In this document: positions 1 through 7,069 of the stretch, one piece after another
Layout: each line of letters begins with the position of its first letter
Position numbering within the stretch: the first letter of the stretch is position 1
Origin: an uncultured Lachnospiraceae bacterium
Lineage (GTDB): Bacteria > Bacillota_A > Clostridia > Lachnospirales > Lachnospiraceae
Length of the DNA: 25,178 nucleotides
Reading direction: 5' to 3'
NCBI GenBank assembly: GCA_902767195.1
Contig: CACXGS010000095.1
Span: forward strand, 1 to 25,178
The notes under the pieces: model-generated
Database searches by the model: none
What the model was told of the DNA's origin: nothing
The model's input: only the letters and a program-made list of their open reading frames with translations
Program-made: the position numbers and the translations under genes

Positions 1-740
1 AGCAGCTTCTCTGCCAGCTCCACAAAGGCCCGGCTCACGGCGGAATCGGGTTCCCCTTCCACCACCGTCATTCCCCGATCCTCACAGCGAATAATCTCAT
101 CACTTCTGGGGATCTCCCCTACAATGGGGAGCCCCTCTCTCTTCGCAAACTCTTCCACTTTTTCCTTCTCATTCTCTACATTCCGGTAATTCAGAATGAT
201 CCCGTATACGGAAGCATATCCCCGATCCTCGAAATTCTTCACCGCGGAATTGATATTCCCGGCGGCATATAGTGCCATCTTCTCCCCGGATGTTACAATC
301 AGGACTTTGCTGGCATACCCTTCCCGGATAGGTGCTGCAAAACCGCCGCAGACTACATCTCCCAGAACGTCATAAAGAACGACATCCGGCTGGTACTGTT
401 CAAACAGTTCCAGATCCTGAAGCAGGGCAAAGGTGGCAATGATTCCCCTTCCGGCGCAGCCCAGCCCCGGTGTGGGACCTCCTGTCTCTATGCAGAGGAC
501 ACCCCCGAAGCCGACTTTGGAGATCTCCTCCACGGTTTCCGGATCTTCGTCGTGCTCCCGCAGGTAGTTCATCACGGGAACCGGGGGTTCTCCTCCCAGG
601 AGATTGATCGTGGAATCTGCTTTGGGATCGCAGCCGATCTGGATGACTTTCTTCCCCAGACTGGCAAAGGCAGCGGCCAGGTTCCCGGTCACTGTGGATT
701 TACCGATACCGCCCTTTCCGTATATCGCAATTTTTAACAT
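1..740 (-). CDS. NifH-like iron-sulfur ATPase (nitrogenase iron protein family), 3' end outside window
   Basis: The first 246 residues are visible and the gene runs off the left edge. Seen: a deviant Walker A/P-loop GKGGIGKST at residues 8-16, a GCDPKADST switch I-type motif at about 36-44, and two conserved cysteines (Cys95 in GLGCAGRG, Cys131 in VVCGGF). In NifH, BchL and CfbC these cysteines bind a [4Fe-4S] cluster bridging the homodimer. Such proteins hydrolyse ATP to pass electrons to a NifDK-like partner. The sequence has [10 protein letters not shown] where true nitrogenase NifH usually has ADSTRLILG, which suggests a nitrogenase-like (group IV) reductase component rather than N2 fixation; this is inference. 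No partner subunit is in view; downstream sequence could hold it. The ATG start at 740 has an AGGAGGG ribosome binding site 7 bases upstream. Family assignment is secure, substrate unknown. Confidence 0.9.
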   Translation of the reverse strand, partial: MLKIAIYGKGGIGKSTVTGNLAAAFASLGKKVIQIGCDPKADSTINLLGGEPPVPVMNYLREHDEDPETVEEISKVGFGGVLCIETGGPTPGLGCAGRGIIATFALLQDLELFEQYQPDVVLYDVLGDVVCGGFAAPIREGYASKVLIVTSGEKMALYAAGNINSAVKNFEDRGYASVYGIILNYRNVENEKEKVEEFAKREGLPIVGEIPRSDEIIRCEDRGMTVVEGEPDSAVSRAFVELAEKL

Positions 741-746
741 AAAAAA

Positions 747-792
747 ACCCTCCTGCACATTCTCCCTGACCGGGAAATGCTGGCAAGAGGGT
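747..792 (-). promoter_or_regulatory. Leader hairpin that sequesters the Shine-Dalgarno of the NifH-like gene
   Basis: On the minus strand, ACCCTCTTGC (792-783) is complementary over 10 bases, with one G-T wobble, to GCAGGAGGGT (756-747), which contains the ribosome binding site. An inner helix pairs 779-772 with 766-758 around a five-base loop, with one bulged base. The combined hairpin would hide the ribosome binding site, as in translation-controlling riboswitches or protein-binding leaders. I do not recognise a known riboswitch class, and the ligand is unknown. Confidence 0.5.
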
Positions 793-933
793 ACAGGTAC
801 ACGGTACCGTACATCATCTTATCGCTATTCCCACGCGGAGCGTATCCTAATGGTCAGAGCCGATGGTGTAATAATAAACACTACTTATTGTAAATGAACT
901 CTCAGAGTCCGAATGATCTTTCTGTCCAATGAT

Positions 934-963
934 ATCATATCTTTTCTGATGCGTAAAGCACAA
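934..963 (-). promoter_or_regulatory. Possible promoter of the NifH-like gene
   Basis: TATGAT (-10, 939-934) lies 18 bases downstream of TTGTGC (-35, 963-958). The -10 is good and the -35 is weak. Use of this site would give a leader of roughly 185 bases before the start codon, long enough to hold a structured control element. No clear terminator was found for the preceding DegV gene, so read-through from it is also possible. Confidence 0.3.
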
Positions 964-994
964 TCAAAGGCTATCTTTTCTTACAAACCAAAAG

Positions 995-1873
995 TTATCT
1001 TTCCTTTCCCCAGAAAAAGACTGCGATGGTTCCGGGGCCGGTGTGGCATCCTATGGTCACACCAATGGGGAAGATGACCGGTTCTCCGTTAAGGTTGGGG
1101 AAATGATCCCTGATGGCTTCCCTGATCTTCATTGCTTCCTTCGGATCGGAATGACAGATAAAGCATTTGCCCGAGTAATCTTTTCCGCCCTCTGCCATCT
1201 GTTCCATGATATCCACAGTTCTTTTCAGGACACGCTTCTTGGTACGGACCTTCTCCATAAGAGCCAGCTTCCCTTCCTTATCAACACAGAGGAGGGGGCA
1301 GACTCCCAGGACCTGACCGATTGCGCCGGCTGTCTTTGAGATCCGTCCTCCCCGGATAAAGAACCGCAAATCTGTGGTATAAAACCAGTGCTGGACATTC
1401 ATTCTCCGGTCCATCCCCCAGTTGTAAAGCTCATCCAGAGATGCTCCCTGGTCCCGTCGGTCCGCCAGGGCATCCACAAAAAAGCCGTAGCCGGAAGATG
1501 CACAAAGACTGTCGATCAGGAGAATCTTTCGGTCCGGATACTCTTCCTTCAAAAGGTCTCTGGCCAGTAGGGCGGAATTATAAGTGCCGGATATCCCCGA
1601 AGAGATGGATACATGCAGGATATCCAGTCCCTGATCCAGGTAGTTCCGAAAAAAATCCATATATTCACCGGCAGCGATCTGTGATGTCTTAACATTGGCT
1701 CCGGACAGCATTCTGTCAAACAGGGCCTCCGGCTGAACGGTCTTACCCATATCATCCAGATAATCCTTTCCATCTATGGAAATGTGGAAACAGGCAAAGG
1801 GGATATTTCTCCTTGTCATCCACTCCGTATTCAGATCCGCAGTAGAAGAGCAGCTTAACACATAATCACTCAT
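995..1873 (-). CDS. DegV family protein (FakB-like fatty-acid binding)
   Basis: A 292-residue protein of standard DegV length. Seen: an N-terminal strand ending in SCSSTADL, the VKTSQ segment near residues 60-64, a SISSGISGTYNSA lipid-head-group loop near 93-105, and GGRISKTAGAIG near 174-185, all typical of the family. DegV/FakB proteins bind a fatty acid in a two-domain fold; FakB members present it to the kinase FakA for phosphorylation and use in membrane lipid synthesis. No fakA-like gene is in the window, so the partner and the exact ligand cannot be assigned. The ATG start has GAGGAGG 7 bases upstream. The gene appears to be transcribed alone from its own promoter near 1971-1999. Confidence 0.9.
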   Translation of the reverse strand: MSDYVLSCSSTADLNTEWMTRRNIPFACFHISIDGKDYLDDMGKTVQPEALFDRMLSGANVKTSQIAAGEYMDFFRNYLDQGLDILHVSISSGISGTYNSALLARDLLKEEYPDRKILLIDSLCASSGYGFFVDALADRRDQGASLDELYNWGMDRRMNVQHWFYTTDLRFFIRGGRISKTAGAIGQVLGVCPLLCVDKEGKLALMEKVRTKKRVLKRTVDIMEQMAEGGKDYSGKCFICHSDPKEAMKIREAIRDHFPNLNGEPVIFPIGVTIGCHTGPGTIAVFFWGKER

Positions 1874-1970
1874 AAGAATCCTCCTCGTATGTCAAAATAT
1901 ATGCAGCTGAAAGCAAAGTTGCCGGAACCCGCCGTCAAGCCCTGACATGGTATTAAAAACTATGTATCCC

Positions 1971-1999
1971 GTTATATGATACAGTGTATCAGAAGTAAA
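1971..1999 (-). promoter_or_regulatory. Promoter of the DegV gene with palindromic operator in the spacer
   Basis: TTTACT (-35, 1999-1994) and TATAAC (-10, 1976-1971) are separated by exactly 17 bases. The spacer contains the perfect odd palindrome TGATACACTGTATCA (1977-1991; 7-base arms, one central base), which directly abuts the -10 box. A repressor bound there would block RNA polymerase. The regulator is not identified. Confidence 0.5.
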
Positions 2000-2036
2000 A
2001 AGGAAATACAATCCCTTTTTCCTGTGACAACGACAA

Positions 2037-2069
2037 ACAGCCACGAAAACACCTGGTCTTCGTGGCTGT
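2037..2069 (-). terminator. Terminator of the rplM-rpsI operon
   Basis: Perfect 11-base inverted repeat (ACAGCCACGAA at 2037-2047, TTCGTGGCTGT at 2059-2069) 45 bases after the rpsI stop. The trailing T tract is interrupted (TTTGTCGTT), so termination may be less than complete. Confidence 0.75.
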
Positions 2070-2113
2070 GAATAGTTATCGTTATTAATCCTGAATCTCC
2101 AGGAAGCGTAAAA

Positions 2114-2506
2114 CTAACGCTTGGAGAACTGCGGAGCTCTACGGGCTTTCTTAAGACCGTATTTCTTACGCTCTTTCATACGCGGATCACGGGTAAGATA
2201 TCCGGCTTTCTTGAGTGCCGGACGGAACTCCGGATCTGCCTCAACGAGAGCTCTGGCGATACCGTGACGGATAGCGCCGGCCTGGCCTGTGTATCCACCA
2301 CCGTGAACGTTAACGAGCACGTCAAATTTATCCTCTGTGGATGTTAATACTAAAGGCTGACGGGCGATAACCTTAAGGGTATCGTAACCAAAGTAATCAT
2401 CCATATCTTTCTTGTTGATCGTAACTTTCCCTGTACCGGGCATCAGATATACTCTTGCAACGCTGCTTTTTCTTCTGCCGGTTCCATAATATCTTGTAGT
2501 AGCCAC
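2114..2506 (-). CDS. rpsI: 30S ribosomal protein S9
   Basis: 130 residues starting V(M)[18 protein letters not shown] and ending in the hallmark basic tail [10 protein letters not shown] that reaches the P-site tRNA. I chose the GTG at 2506 because an AAGGAGG ribosome binding site lies about 8 bases upstream; an in-frame TTG at 2524 would put that site inside the gene and add six residues (KEEEQ type) absent from the family. The resulting 130 aa matches the usual S9 length. It follows rplM, as is nearly universal, with 19 bases between them, and is followed by a terminator. Confidence 0.97.
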   Translation of the reverse strand: MATTRYYGTGRRKSSVARVYLMPGTGKVTINKKDMDDYFGYDTLKVIARQPLVLTSTEDKFDVLVNVHGGGYTGQAGAIRHGIARALVEADPEFRPALKKAGYLTRDPRMKERKKYGLKKARRAPQFSKR

Positions 2507-2525
2507 TTGCTCTTCCTCCTTCAAA

Positions 2526-2960
2526 TTAATACTTGATCTCTAATTCTTTCGGCTGCTGAGCTGCATGCTTATGCTCCGGTCCGGCATAAACGAAAAGCTT
2601 CTTGTACATCTGTCTTCCAAGAGGTCCTTTGGGGAGCATACCCTTGATGGCAAGCTCGAGAACCTGCTCAGGCTTCTTGTCAAGCTTCTCTTTGAGAGTC
2701 ATCTCTTTCATGCCTCCGATGTACTCGCTGTGATGGTAGTAGATCTTCTGATCCATCTTCTTACCGGTCACTTTGATCTTCTCGGCATTAACGATGATCA
2801 CATAATCGCCTGTATCAACAAAAGGAGTGTAAGTTGGCTTGTTCTTTCCTCTTAAAATCTTGGCAACTTCTGATGCCAGACGTCCTAATGTATGTCCTTC
2901 CGCATCTACTACATACCAGTCTCTGGTGATAGTAGAAGCACTAGCCATATAGCTTTTCAT
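2526..2960 (-). CDS. rplM: 50S ribosomal protein L13
   Basis: 144 residues, normal length for L13. Recognisable segments include [18 protein letters not shown] near the N-terminus, [26 protein letters not shown] in the middle, and [21 protein letters not shown] towards the C-terminus. L13 is an early assembly protein of the large subunit binding 23S rRNA. The ATG start at 2960 has AGGAGG 8 bases upstream. It is the first gene of the rplM-rpsI transcript, with a consensus promoter about 190 bases upstream. Confidence 0.98.
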   Translation of the reverse strand: MKSYMASASTITRDWYVVDAEGHTLGRLASEVAKILRGKNKPTYTPFVDTGDYVIIVNAEKIKVTGKKMDQKIYYHHSEYIGGMKEMTLKEKLDKKPEQVLELAIKGMLPKGPLGRQMYKKLFVYAGPEHKHAAQQPKELEIKY

Positions 2961-3146
2961 GAGTTCAAATCCTCCTAAAAATAACTTCTGTCACAGATTA
3001 GCAATGATACGGCTTCCTGGCTGTCCGGACCCTCCGCCGCATCTACCCGTCTGTCTGCGCCTGTCGCACTCAGACATAGGGTTATGTAAAATGCACCCCG
3101 GGGCTTCGGGAAATAGCAAGGGTACATTCTATGTGCATACCACATT
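2961..3146 (-). promoter_or_regulatory. rplM: Long rplM leader, possible L13 autoregulatory element
   Basis: About 185 bases lie between the promoter and the rplM start with no coding potential. The leader contains a local hairpin near its 5' end (ATGTG and CACAT arms around GTATG) and several GC-rich segments. Ribosomal protein leaders controlling rplM-rpsI are established in Firmicutes (L13 leader), and the position fits. I cannot confirm a match to that family by eye. Confidence 0.45.
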
Positions 3147-3151
3147 TGCTT

Positions 3152-3180
3152 ATTATATAGGAAGATCAGGGCGGTGTCAA
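3152..3180 (-). promoter_or_regulatory. Consensus sigma-A promoter of rplM-rpsI
   Basis: A perfect TTGACA (-35, 3180-3175), a 17-base spacer and a perfect TATAAT (-10, 3157-3152). A full-consensus promoter fits the strong growth-linked expression of ribosomal protein genes. Confidence 0.9.
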
Positions 3181-3213
3181 ATAAAAAATAGGAAAATAGA
3201 GAAAAAATAATTT

Positions 3214-3230
3214 TAGTCGTATTACGACTA
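3214..3230. promoter_or_regulatory. Palindromic operator upstream of the XRE regulator gene
   Basis: TAGTCGTATTACGACTA is a perfect palindrome with 8-base arms around one central T. It lies between the divergent rplM promoter (34 bases away) and the XRE gene, about 28 bases upstream of a TATAAT (3258-3263) that could be the -10 of the XRE gene. Likely autoregulatory operator; a role at rplM is possible but unproven. Confidence 0.6.
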
Positions 3231-3257
3231 TTTTATTAGAATATATGCTGTCTTGTC

Positions 3258-3263
3258 TATAAT
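3258..3263 (+). promoter_or_regulatory. Possible -10 box of the XRE regulator gene
   Basis: A perfect TATAAT sits about 85 bases before the XRE start. The sequence 17 bases upstream (ATTAGA, 3235-3240) is a poor -35, which would fit a promoter that depends on, or is modulated by, a protein at the neighbouring palindrome. Confidence 0.4.
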
Positions 3264-3348
3264 ACAAAAGAACATTTCTACTCATTCCATTTAACAGAAA
3301 CAATATCCGACAGCCATATGCTCAAAGGTTCAGGCAGGTATTACACAA

Positions 3349-3552
3349 ATGAAGTTTCCAAATATACGAAACCTCAGGGAGGATCGTGATTTAAAACAAA
3401 AAGATATAGCAGAATACCTGAACGTCACACAGACTACTTACTCGAAATATGAACTGGCCAAGATCAATATCCCGGTCGAAGTCATTATCAAACTGGCCGA
3501 CTTCTATAATGTCTCCACTGACTACCTGCTTGGCCGCAGCACAAAAAAATGA
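3349..3552 (+). CDS. XRE/Cro-CI family helix-turn-helix regulator, single domain
   Basis: 67 residues, essentially one HTH_3 domain: NLREDRDLKQKDIAEYLNV forms the first helices and turn, TQTTYSKYELAKINIP the recognition helix and next loop, and KLADFYNVSTDYLLGRS the hallmark C-terminal helix. There is no second domain for ligand binding or multimerisation. The start has only a weak ribosome binding site (AGGCAGG about 11 bases upstream). It is the only plus-strand gene in the window, sitting between truA and rplM, which are normally adjacent, so it looks like a small insertion. The upstream palindrome suggests autoregulation. Its targets are unknown. It could be a remnant of a mobile element or a toxin-antitoxin regulator, but no partner is visible. 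Confidence 0.88.
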   Translation: MKFPNIRNLREDRDLKQKDIAEYLNVTQTTYSKYELAKINIPVEVIIKLADFYNVSTDYLLGRSTKK

Positions 3553-3590
3553 ACGCAACCGTTCCGTGTTAAGAACCGTTGCGTTTTTTT
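3552..3590. terminator. Bidirectional terminator between the XRE gene and truA
   Basis: Thirteen-base stem with one mismatch (AACGCAACCGTTC at 3552-3564, GAACCGTTGCGTT at 3573-3585). A run of seven T follows on the plus strand and a run of seven T shortly after the stem on the minus strand. It serves both convergent genes; the truA stop codon overlaps the plus-strand T run. Confidence 0.85.
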
Positions 3591-4341
3591 ATATTCCCTC
3601 GTACTCTATTTTTTTGAGGAAGAGTCCTTTGGCCGGTGCTGTCTCACCGGCTTCCTTCCGCTCTTTTGCCTCCAGGATCTCCCTGACATGTTCCGCCGGA
3701 TATACTCCAAGCCCGACACGAATCAGTGTCCCGGCAATAATCCGTACCATATTATAGAGAAATCCCTCTCCCTTCACACGGATGGTGATAAGGTCCGGAT
3801 CCGATTCTCCTCTCTCCACTTCCACGGATAAGACTGTTCTGACGGTTGTCTTCGCCGATGTTCCCGAAGCACAGAAACTCTGAAAATCGTGTGTCCCGGT
3901 CAGGTACTGTCCCGCCTTTCTCATGGCCTCCACATCCAGGGGAAATATGACCAGATGAGCGTACAGCCTCTCGGTGGGCAGGGGTATTTTTCTATTCTGG
4001 ATCCGGTATTCATAGGTCTTCACACTGTCCCTGTATCTGGGATGAAAATCATCCGGCACCTGCCTGGAAGAAATGATCCGGATATCATCCGGCAGCTTCC
4101 CGTTGAGGGCATAACAAAGCCGGTCCGGCGGGATTGTCGTCTCCGTATCGAACACGGCAACATTTCCGAGGGCATGGACTCCGGAATCTGTACGGCTTGC
4201 GCCCATGATCTGTATCTTCTCTCCCAGGAAATCTGAGATGGTCCTGTTGAGGACCTCTTCGACGGTAATTCCGTTTGGCTGGATCTGCCAGCCGCAGTAG
4301 GATGTGCCGTCGTATGCCACTTCAATCATAATACGTTTCAT
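3589..4341 (-). CDS. truA: tRNA pseudouridine(38-40) synthase
   Basis: 250 residues, normal length. Seen: IEVAYDGTSYCGWQIQPN at the N-terminus, the catalytic motif ASRTDSGVHALGN with the nucleophile Asp52, and the C-terminal GEGFLYNMVRIIAGTLIRVG segment typical of TruA. The enzyme converts uridines 38-40 of the tRNA anticodon stem-loop to pseudouridine. The ATG start is preceded by AAGGAG and overlaps the ecfT stop by four bases (ATGA), suggesting translational coupling. The ecfA-ecfT-truA order is the classic Firmicutes arrangement downstream of rplQ. Confidence 0.97.
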   Translation of the reverse strand: MKRIMIEVAYDGTSYCGWQIQPNGITVEEVLNRTISDFLGEKIQIMGASRTDSGVHALGNVAVFDTETTIPPDRLCYALNGKLPDDIRIISSRQVPDDFHPRYRDSVKTYEYRIQNRKIPLPTERLYAHLVIFPLDVEAMRKAGQYLTGTHDFQSFCASGTSAKTTVRTVLSVEVERGESDPDLITIRVKGEGFLYNMVRIIAGTLIRVGLGVYPAEHVREILEAKERKEAGETAPAKGLFLKKIEYEGI

Positions 4342-5144
4342 TGGAATCTCCTTAACAAAAGCAACAGTAGAGCCGCCAGATACACAGCCAGCACCCCGTA
4401 GGCCGCCATATCTCTTTTCCCATAACGAAGAGGATGCAGCTTTGTCCGCCCCTCCCCTCCATGATAGCAGCGGGCATCCATGGCCAGAGCAAGTTCCGAT
4501 GCCCTTCGGATGGCTGATACAAAAAGAGGAATCAGCAAAGGAATCAACTTCTTTCCTCTGACAATCAGATTACCGCTCTCAAAATCGGCTCCCCTGGCCT
4601 TCTGGGCTCTGACAATCCTCTCGAACTCCTCCGACAGGATCGGAATGAAATGCATGGCGATACTCATCATCATGGCAAATTCGTGAATCGGAACCCGGAT
4701 CTTCTTCAGAAAGCCCAGAGATTTCTCCAGGCCGTCTGCCATCTCTTTCGGGGTGGTGGTAAAGGTCATGACCGAGGAACCGGCTATGAGAAACACCAGC
4801 CGCAGCACAAGGTATGCCGCTGTTTCTATTCCCTCTCTGGAAATTGTGAAGGGTCCGGCTGCCCAGAGAATCCTTCCTTTTGAAAACAGCATATTCGCTG
4901 CCGCTGTAAAGAAAAGAATAAACCAGAGAGGCCGGATTCCCTTGAAAATCATCCTGAGAGACAGCCTGGCCAGTTTAGCCACTGCCAGGAGAAAACATCC
5001 GGCAAGGGCCAGTCCCGGCCAGCCGCAGGGAAAGAACAGGGTAATCACAAACAGGAGAGTCCCGGCCAGTTTGGTCCGGGGATCCAGCCTGTGGATAACG
5101 GATCCTGTATTATAATATTGTCCAAGTGATATATCACGCGTCAT
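4338..5144 (-). CDS. ecfT: ECF transporter transmembrane protein EcfT
   Basis: 268 residues with several hydrophobic segments (near residues 27-50, 65-85, 105-125 and the C-terminal 245-262). The cytoplasmic region carries the two Ala-Arg-Gly-type coupling motifs: QKARGADF near residues 183-190 and MDARCYHGG near 222-230. In known ECF transporters these helices contact the two ATPases. EcfT joins the ATPases to interchangeable S components that capture vitamins or other micronutrients. Starting LGQYYNTGSVIHRLDPRTK is typical. The start overlaps the fused EcfA gene by 11 bases. No S component is in the window, consistent with a shared group II ECF module. Confidence 0.95.
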   Translation of the reverse strand: MTRDISLGQYYNTGSVIHRLDPRTKLAGTLLFVITLFFPCGWPGLALAGCFLLAVAKLARLSLRMIFKGIRPLWFILFFTAAANMLFSKGRILWAAGPFTISREGIETAAYLVLRLVFLIAGSSVMTFTTTPKEMADGLEKSLGFLKKIRVPIHEFAMMMSIAMHFIPILSEEFERIVRAQKARGADFESGNLIVRGKKLIPLLIPLFVSAIRRASELALAMDARCYHGGEGRTKLHPLRYGKRDMAAYGVLAVYLAALLLLLLRRFQ

Positions 5145-6939
5145 TTCTACTCCATTTAATAAGAACTTCGGCCAGCTTGTCCACAGAAACCGGTACCGGG
5201 TACCGGATCATAGAATCCTCACAGTCCTCTCCATTCTCTCCTGCGAGCTTCTCCAGAAACTCCACGGTCCATGGGAGGCCCAGCCGGGATGATCTCAGGA
5301 GCTGTCTGTGCCGGAAAACTTCTTCCGGACGGTCATCCAGTATGATTTGCCCTTCCTTCATCACCAGAACCCGGTCTGCATGCTCTGCCACCTGATCCAT
5401 AGAATGAGAAGTGAAGATCACTGTCAGCCCTTTTTCCCGGTTTAACCGGTGCAGGAGTTCAAAAAGAGCCTGTCTGCCGGAGCCATCCAGCCCCGCCACC
5501 GGCTCATCCAGAACCAGAACTTCCGGTTCCATAGCCAGAAGGCCTGCCAGGGCTGCCCGTCTTTTCTCTCCTCCGGACAAAGTAAAGGGAGAAACATTCT
5601 CAAGTTCCGGCGAAAGGCCGGTGATTCTCATGGCATTTCGAGCCATATCCTCGGCTTCCTTCTGCCTATACCCATGATTTTTCGGCCCAAAGGCAATGTC
5701 TTTCAGAAGGGTCTCCTCAAAAAGCTGGTCCTCGGGATACTGGAAGCAGAGGGCCACCTTCTTGCGAAGATCTGCCTGATGCTTCTTATCCTCCCAGAGA
5801 TTCTCATCTCCGTAACGGACCGTGCCGGCAAAAGGTTCCAGAAGACCGTTCAAATGTTGAAGCAAGGTTGATTTGCCGGCTCCTACCGGCCCGATCAAGG
5901 CCACAAATTCTCCGGGCATGACCCGGAGACTGACATTATTAAGGGCTAGAGTCCCCTCTTCGATCGCGGAATTGCCATAACGATAGGAAACCTGATCCAG
6001 CTCGATCACGGCGTTTCCTGTCCGGCCAGCCGCTTCCCGGTCCTTCGGCAGGCAATTGTTCTCTGCGCCGGAGGACTCTTTATCGGGAGAAATCCCTTTT
6101 CTGACAAATTCACGAATCAACTCTTCTTCCGTCGTCAGCCCTTCCGGGACAGGGTAGCCTGCAGCCCTCAGCCTTCGAATCAAACTGGTCTCCGGCAGGA
6201 GAGAGGCACCGCACTGTTCCACCAGTCTTGCCTGGTCCGACAGGAGATCGACTGTCCCCCGGGCAGCAATTTTACCGTCATTCATCAGATAGAGATAATC
6301 GGCCTTACGGACTTCCTCTGTAAAATGAGTGACCAGTATGATCGTGATCCCCTTGTCCTTATTGAGGCTTTTCATCACTTCCAGGAGCTCTTTTCTGCTC
6401 TGGGGATCTGTCATTGCCGTTGGTTCATCAAGTATGATGCATTCCGGCTCCATGGCAAGAATCCCCGAGATCGCTATCTTCTGCTTCTGCCCTCCGGAAA
6501 GAGCGTGGGGAGACTGGAATCGGTAGGCACTCATCCCGGTAGTCTCCAGCGCTTCTGTAATCCGGGCATCGATTTCTTCTGGAGGCAGGCCGAGATTCTC
6601 CGGCCCGAAGGCCACATCTTCTTCCACCAGACTTCCCACCATCTGGTTATCAGGATTCTGAAATACCATACCTGAAATTTTACGGATATTAAGCACCTGT
6701 CCGGGATCAGAGGCATCATATCCTCCCACGATTACAATCCCGTCGGAAGGATGAAGAAGTGCCGCCAGATGCCTGGCCAGGGTGGATTTCCCGGAGCCGT
6801 TGGCTCCAAGAATCCCGATAAACTGGCCTTTTTCCACCTGAAGGGAAACATCATCCAGCGCTGTTTTGAAGGTCTCTTCTTCGGACTTCCCGCTGTATAT
6901 CTTATAACGATGAATCAAATTTCTGACTTTAATAAACAA
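5134..6939 (-). CDS. ecfA: Fused ECF transporter ATPase (EcfA1-EcfA2 in one chain)
   Basis: A 601-residue protein with two complete ABC ATPase domains. Domain 1: Walker A 45-53 (GANGSGKST), Q-loop around 94, signature LSGGQ 147-151, Walker B/DEP 168-173, switch His205. Domain 2: Walker A 350-358 (GPVGAGKST), FQYPEDQLFE loop 399-407, signature LSGGE 454-458, Walker B/DEP 476-480, switch His512. A linker of about 60 residues (250-310) joins them. Normally these are two genes, ecfA1 and ecfA2, so this is a fusion giving a fixed heterodimer. The D-loops deviate: MTDP (176-179) and GLDG (483-486) instead of MLDP/GLDP. The start is TTG at 6939 with GGAG about 9 bases upstream. It energises uptake of vitamins through EcfT and separate S components. 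Confidence 0.93.
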   Translation of the reverse strand: MFIKVRNLIHRYKIYSGKSEEETFKTALDDVSLQVEKGQFIGILGANGSGKSTLARHLAALLHPSDGIVIVGGYDASDPGQVLNIRKISGMVFQNPDNQMVGSLVEEDVAFGPENLGLPPEEIDARITEALETTGMSAYRFQSPHALSGGQKQKIAISGILAMEPECIILDEPTAMTDPQSRKELLEVMKSLNKDKGITIILVTHFTEEVRKADYLYLMNDGKIAARGTVDLLSDQARLVEQCGASLLPETSLIRRLRAAGYPVPEGLTTEEELIREFVRKGISPDKESSGAENNCLPKDREAAGRTGNAVIELDQVSYRYGNSAIEEGTLALNNVSLRVMPGEFVALIGPVGAGKSTLLQHLNGLLEPFAGTVRYGDENLWEDKKHQADLRKKVALCFQYPEDQLFEETLLKDIAFGPKNHGYRQKEAEDMARNAMRITGLSPELENVSPFTLSGGEKRRAALAGLLAMEPEVLVLDEPVAGLDGSGRQALFELLHRLNREKGLTVIFTSHSMDQVAEHADRVLVMKEGQIILDDRPEEVFRHRQLLRSSRLGLPWTVEFLEKLAGENGEDCEDSMIRYPVPVSVDKLAEVLIKWSRNDA

Positions 6940-6960
6940 AATCCTTATCTCCAGTGATCC

Positions 6961-6986
6961 GATGGGCAGGTTATGTGCCGCCCATC
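6961..6986 (-). promoter_or_regulatory. Hairpin just upstream of the ecfA ribosome binding site
   Basis: GATGGGC (6961-6967) and GCCCATC (6980-6986) form a perfect seven-base stem, extendable by two further pairs past one bulge. It ends about 9 bases before the GGAG of the fused ecfA gene and has no T run, so it is unlikely to be a terminator. It may protect a processed 5' end or tune translation. No convincing separate promoter lies between it and the rplQ terminator. Confidence 0.4.
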
Positions 6987-7002
6987 CTGTGCGATGCTCA
7001 AA

Positions 7003-7030
7003 AAGGGAGACTGATTACTCAATCTCCCTT
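7003..7030 (-). terminator. Terminator after rplQ
   Basis: Twelve-base stem (AAGGGAGATTGA and its partner, one G-T wobble) closed by a GTAA tetraloop, followed on the minus strand by TTTTT within the stem exit. It lies 39 bases after the rplQ stop. Because no good promoter for the ecfA-ecfT-truA genes is visible, partial read-through is likely. Confidence 0.8.
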
Positions 7031-7069
7031 CATGCTTCATGCTATAAATATTGAAATGATAAGCCTCGA

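Noticed and set aside
800..860. T-box-like GGTACCG segment in the NifH-like leader
   Set aside because: Only a short match; no specifier loop, T-box consensus or downstream terminator was found, and the gene is not an amino-acid gene.
2507..2524. Longer rpsI start at a TTG
   Set aside because: It would place the AAGGAGG ribosome binding site inside the coding region and add residues absent from S9; the GTG at 2506 gives the standard length.
6961..6986. Second rplQ terminator
   Set aside because: A good stem but no T run on the minus strand; treated as a leader hairpin of ecfA.
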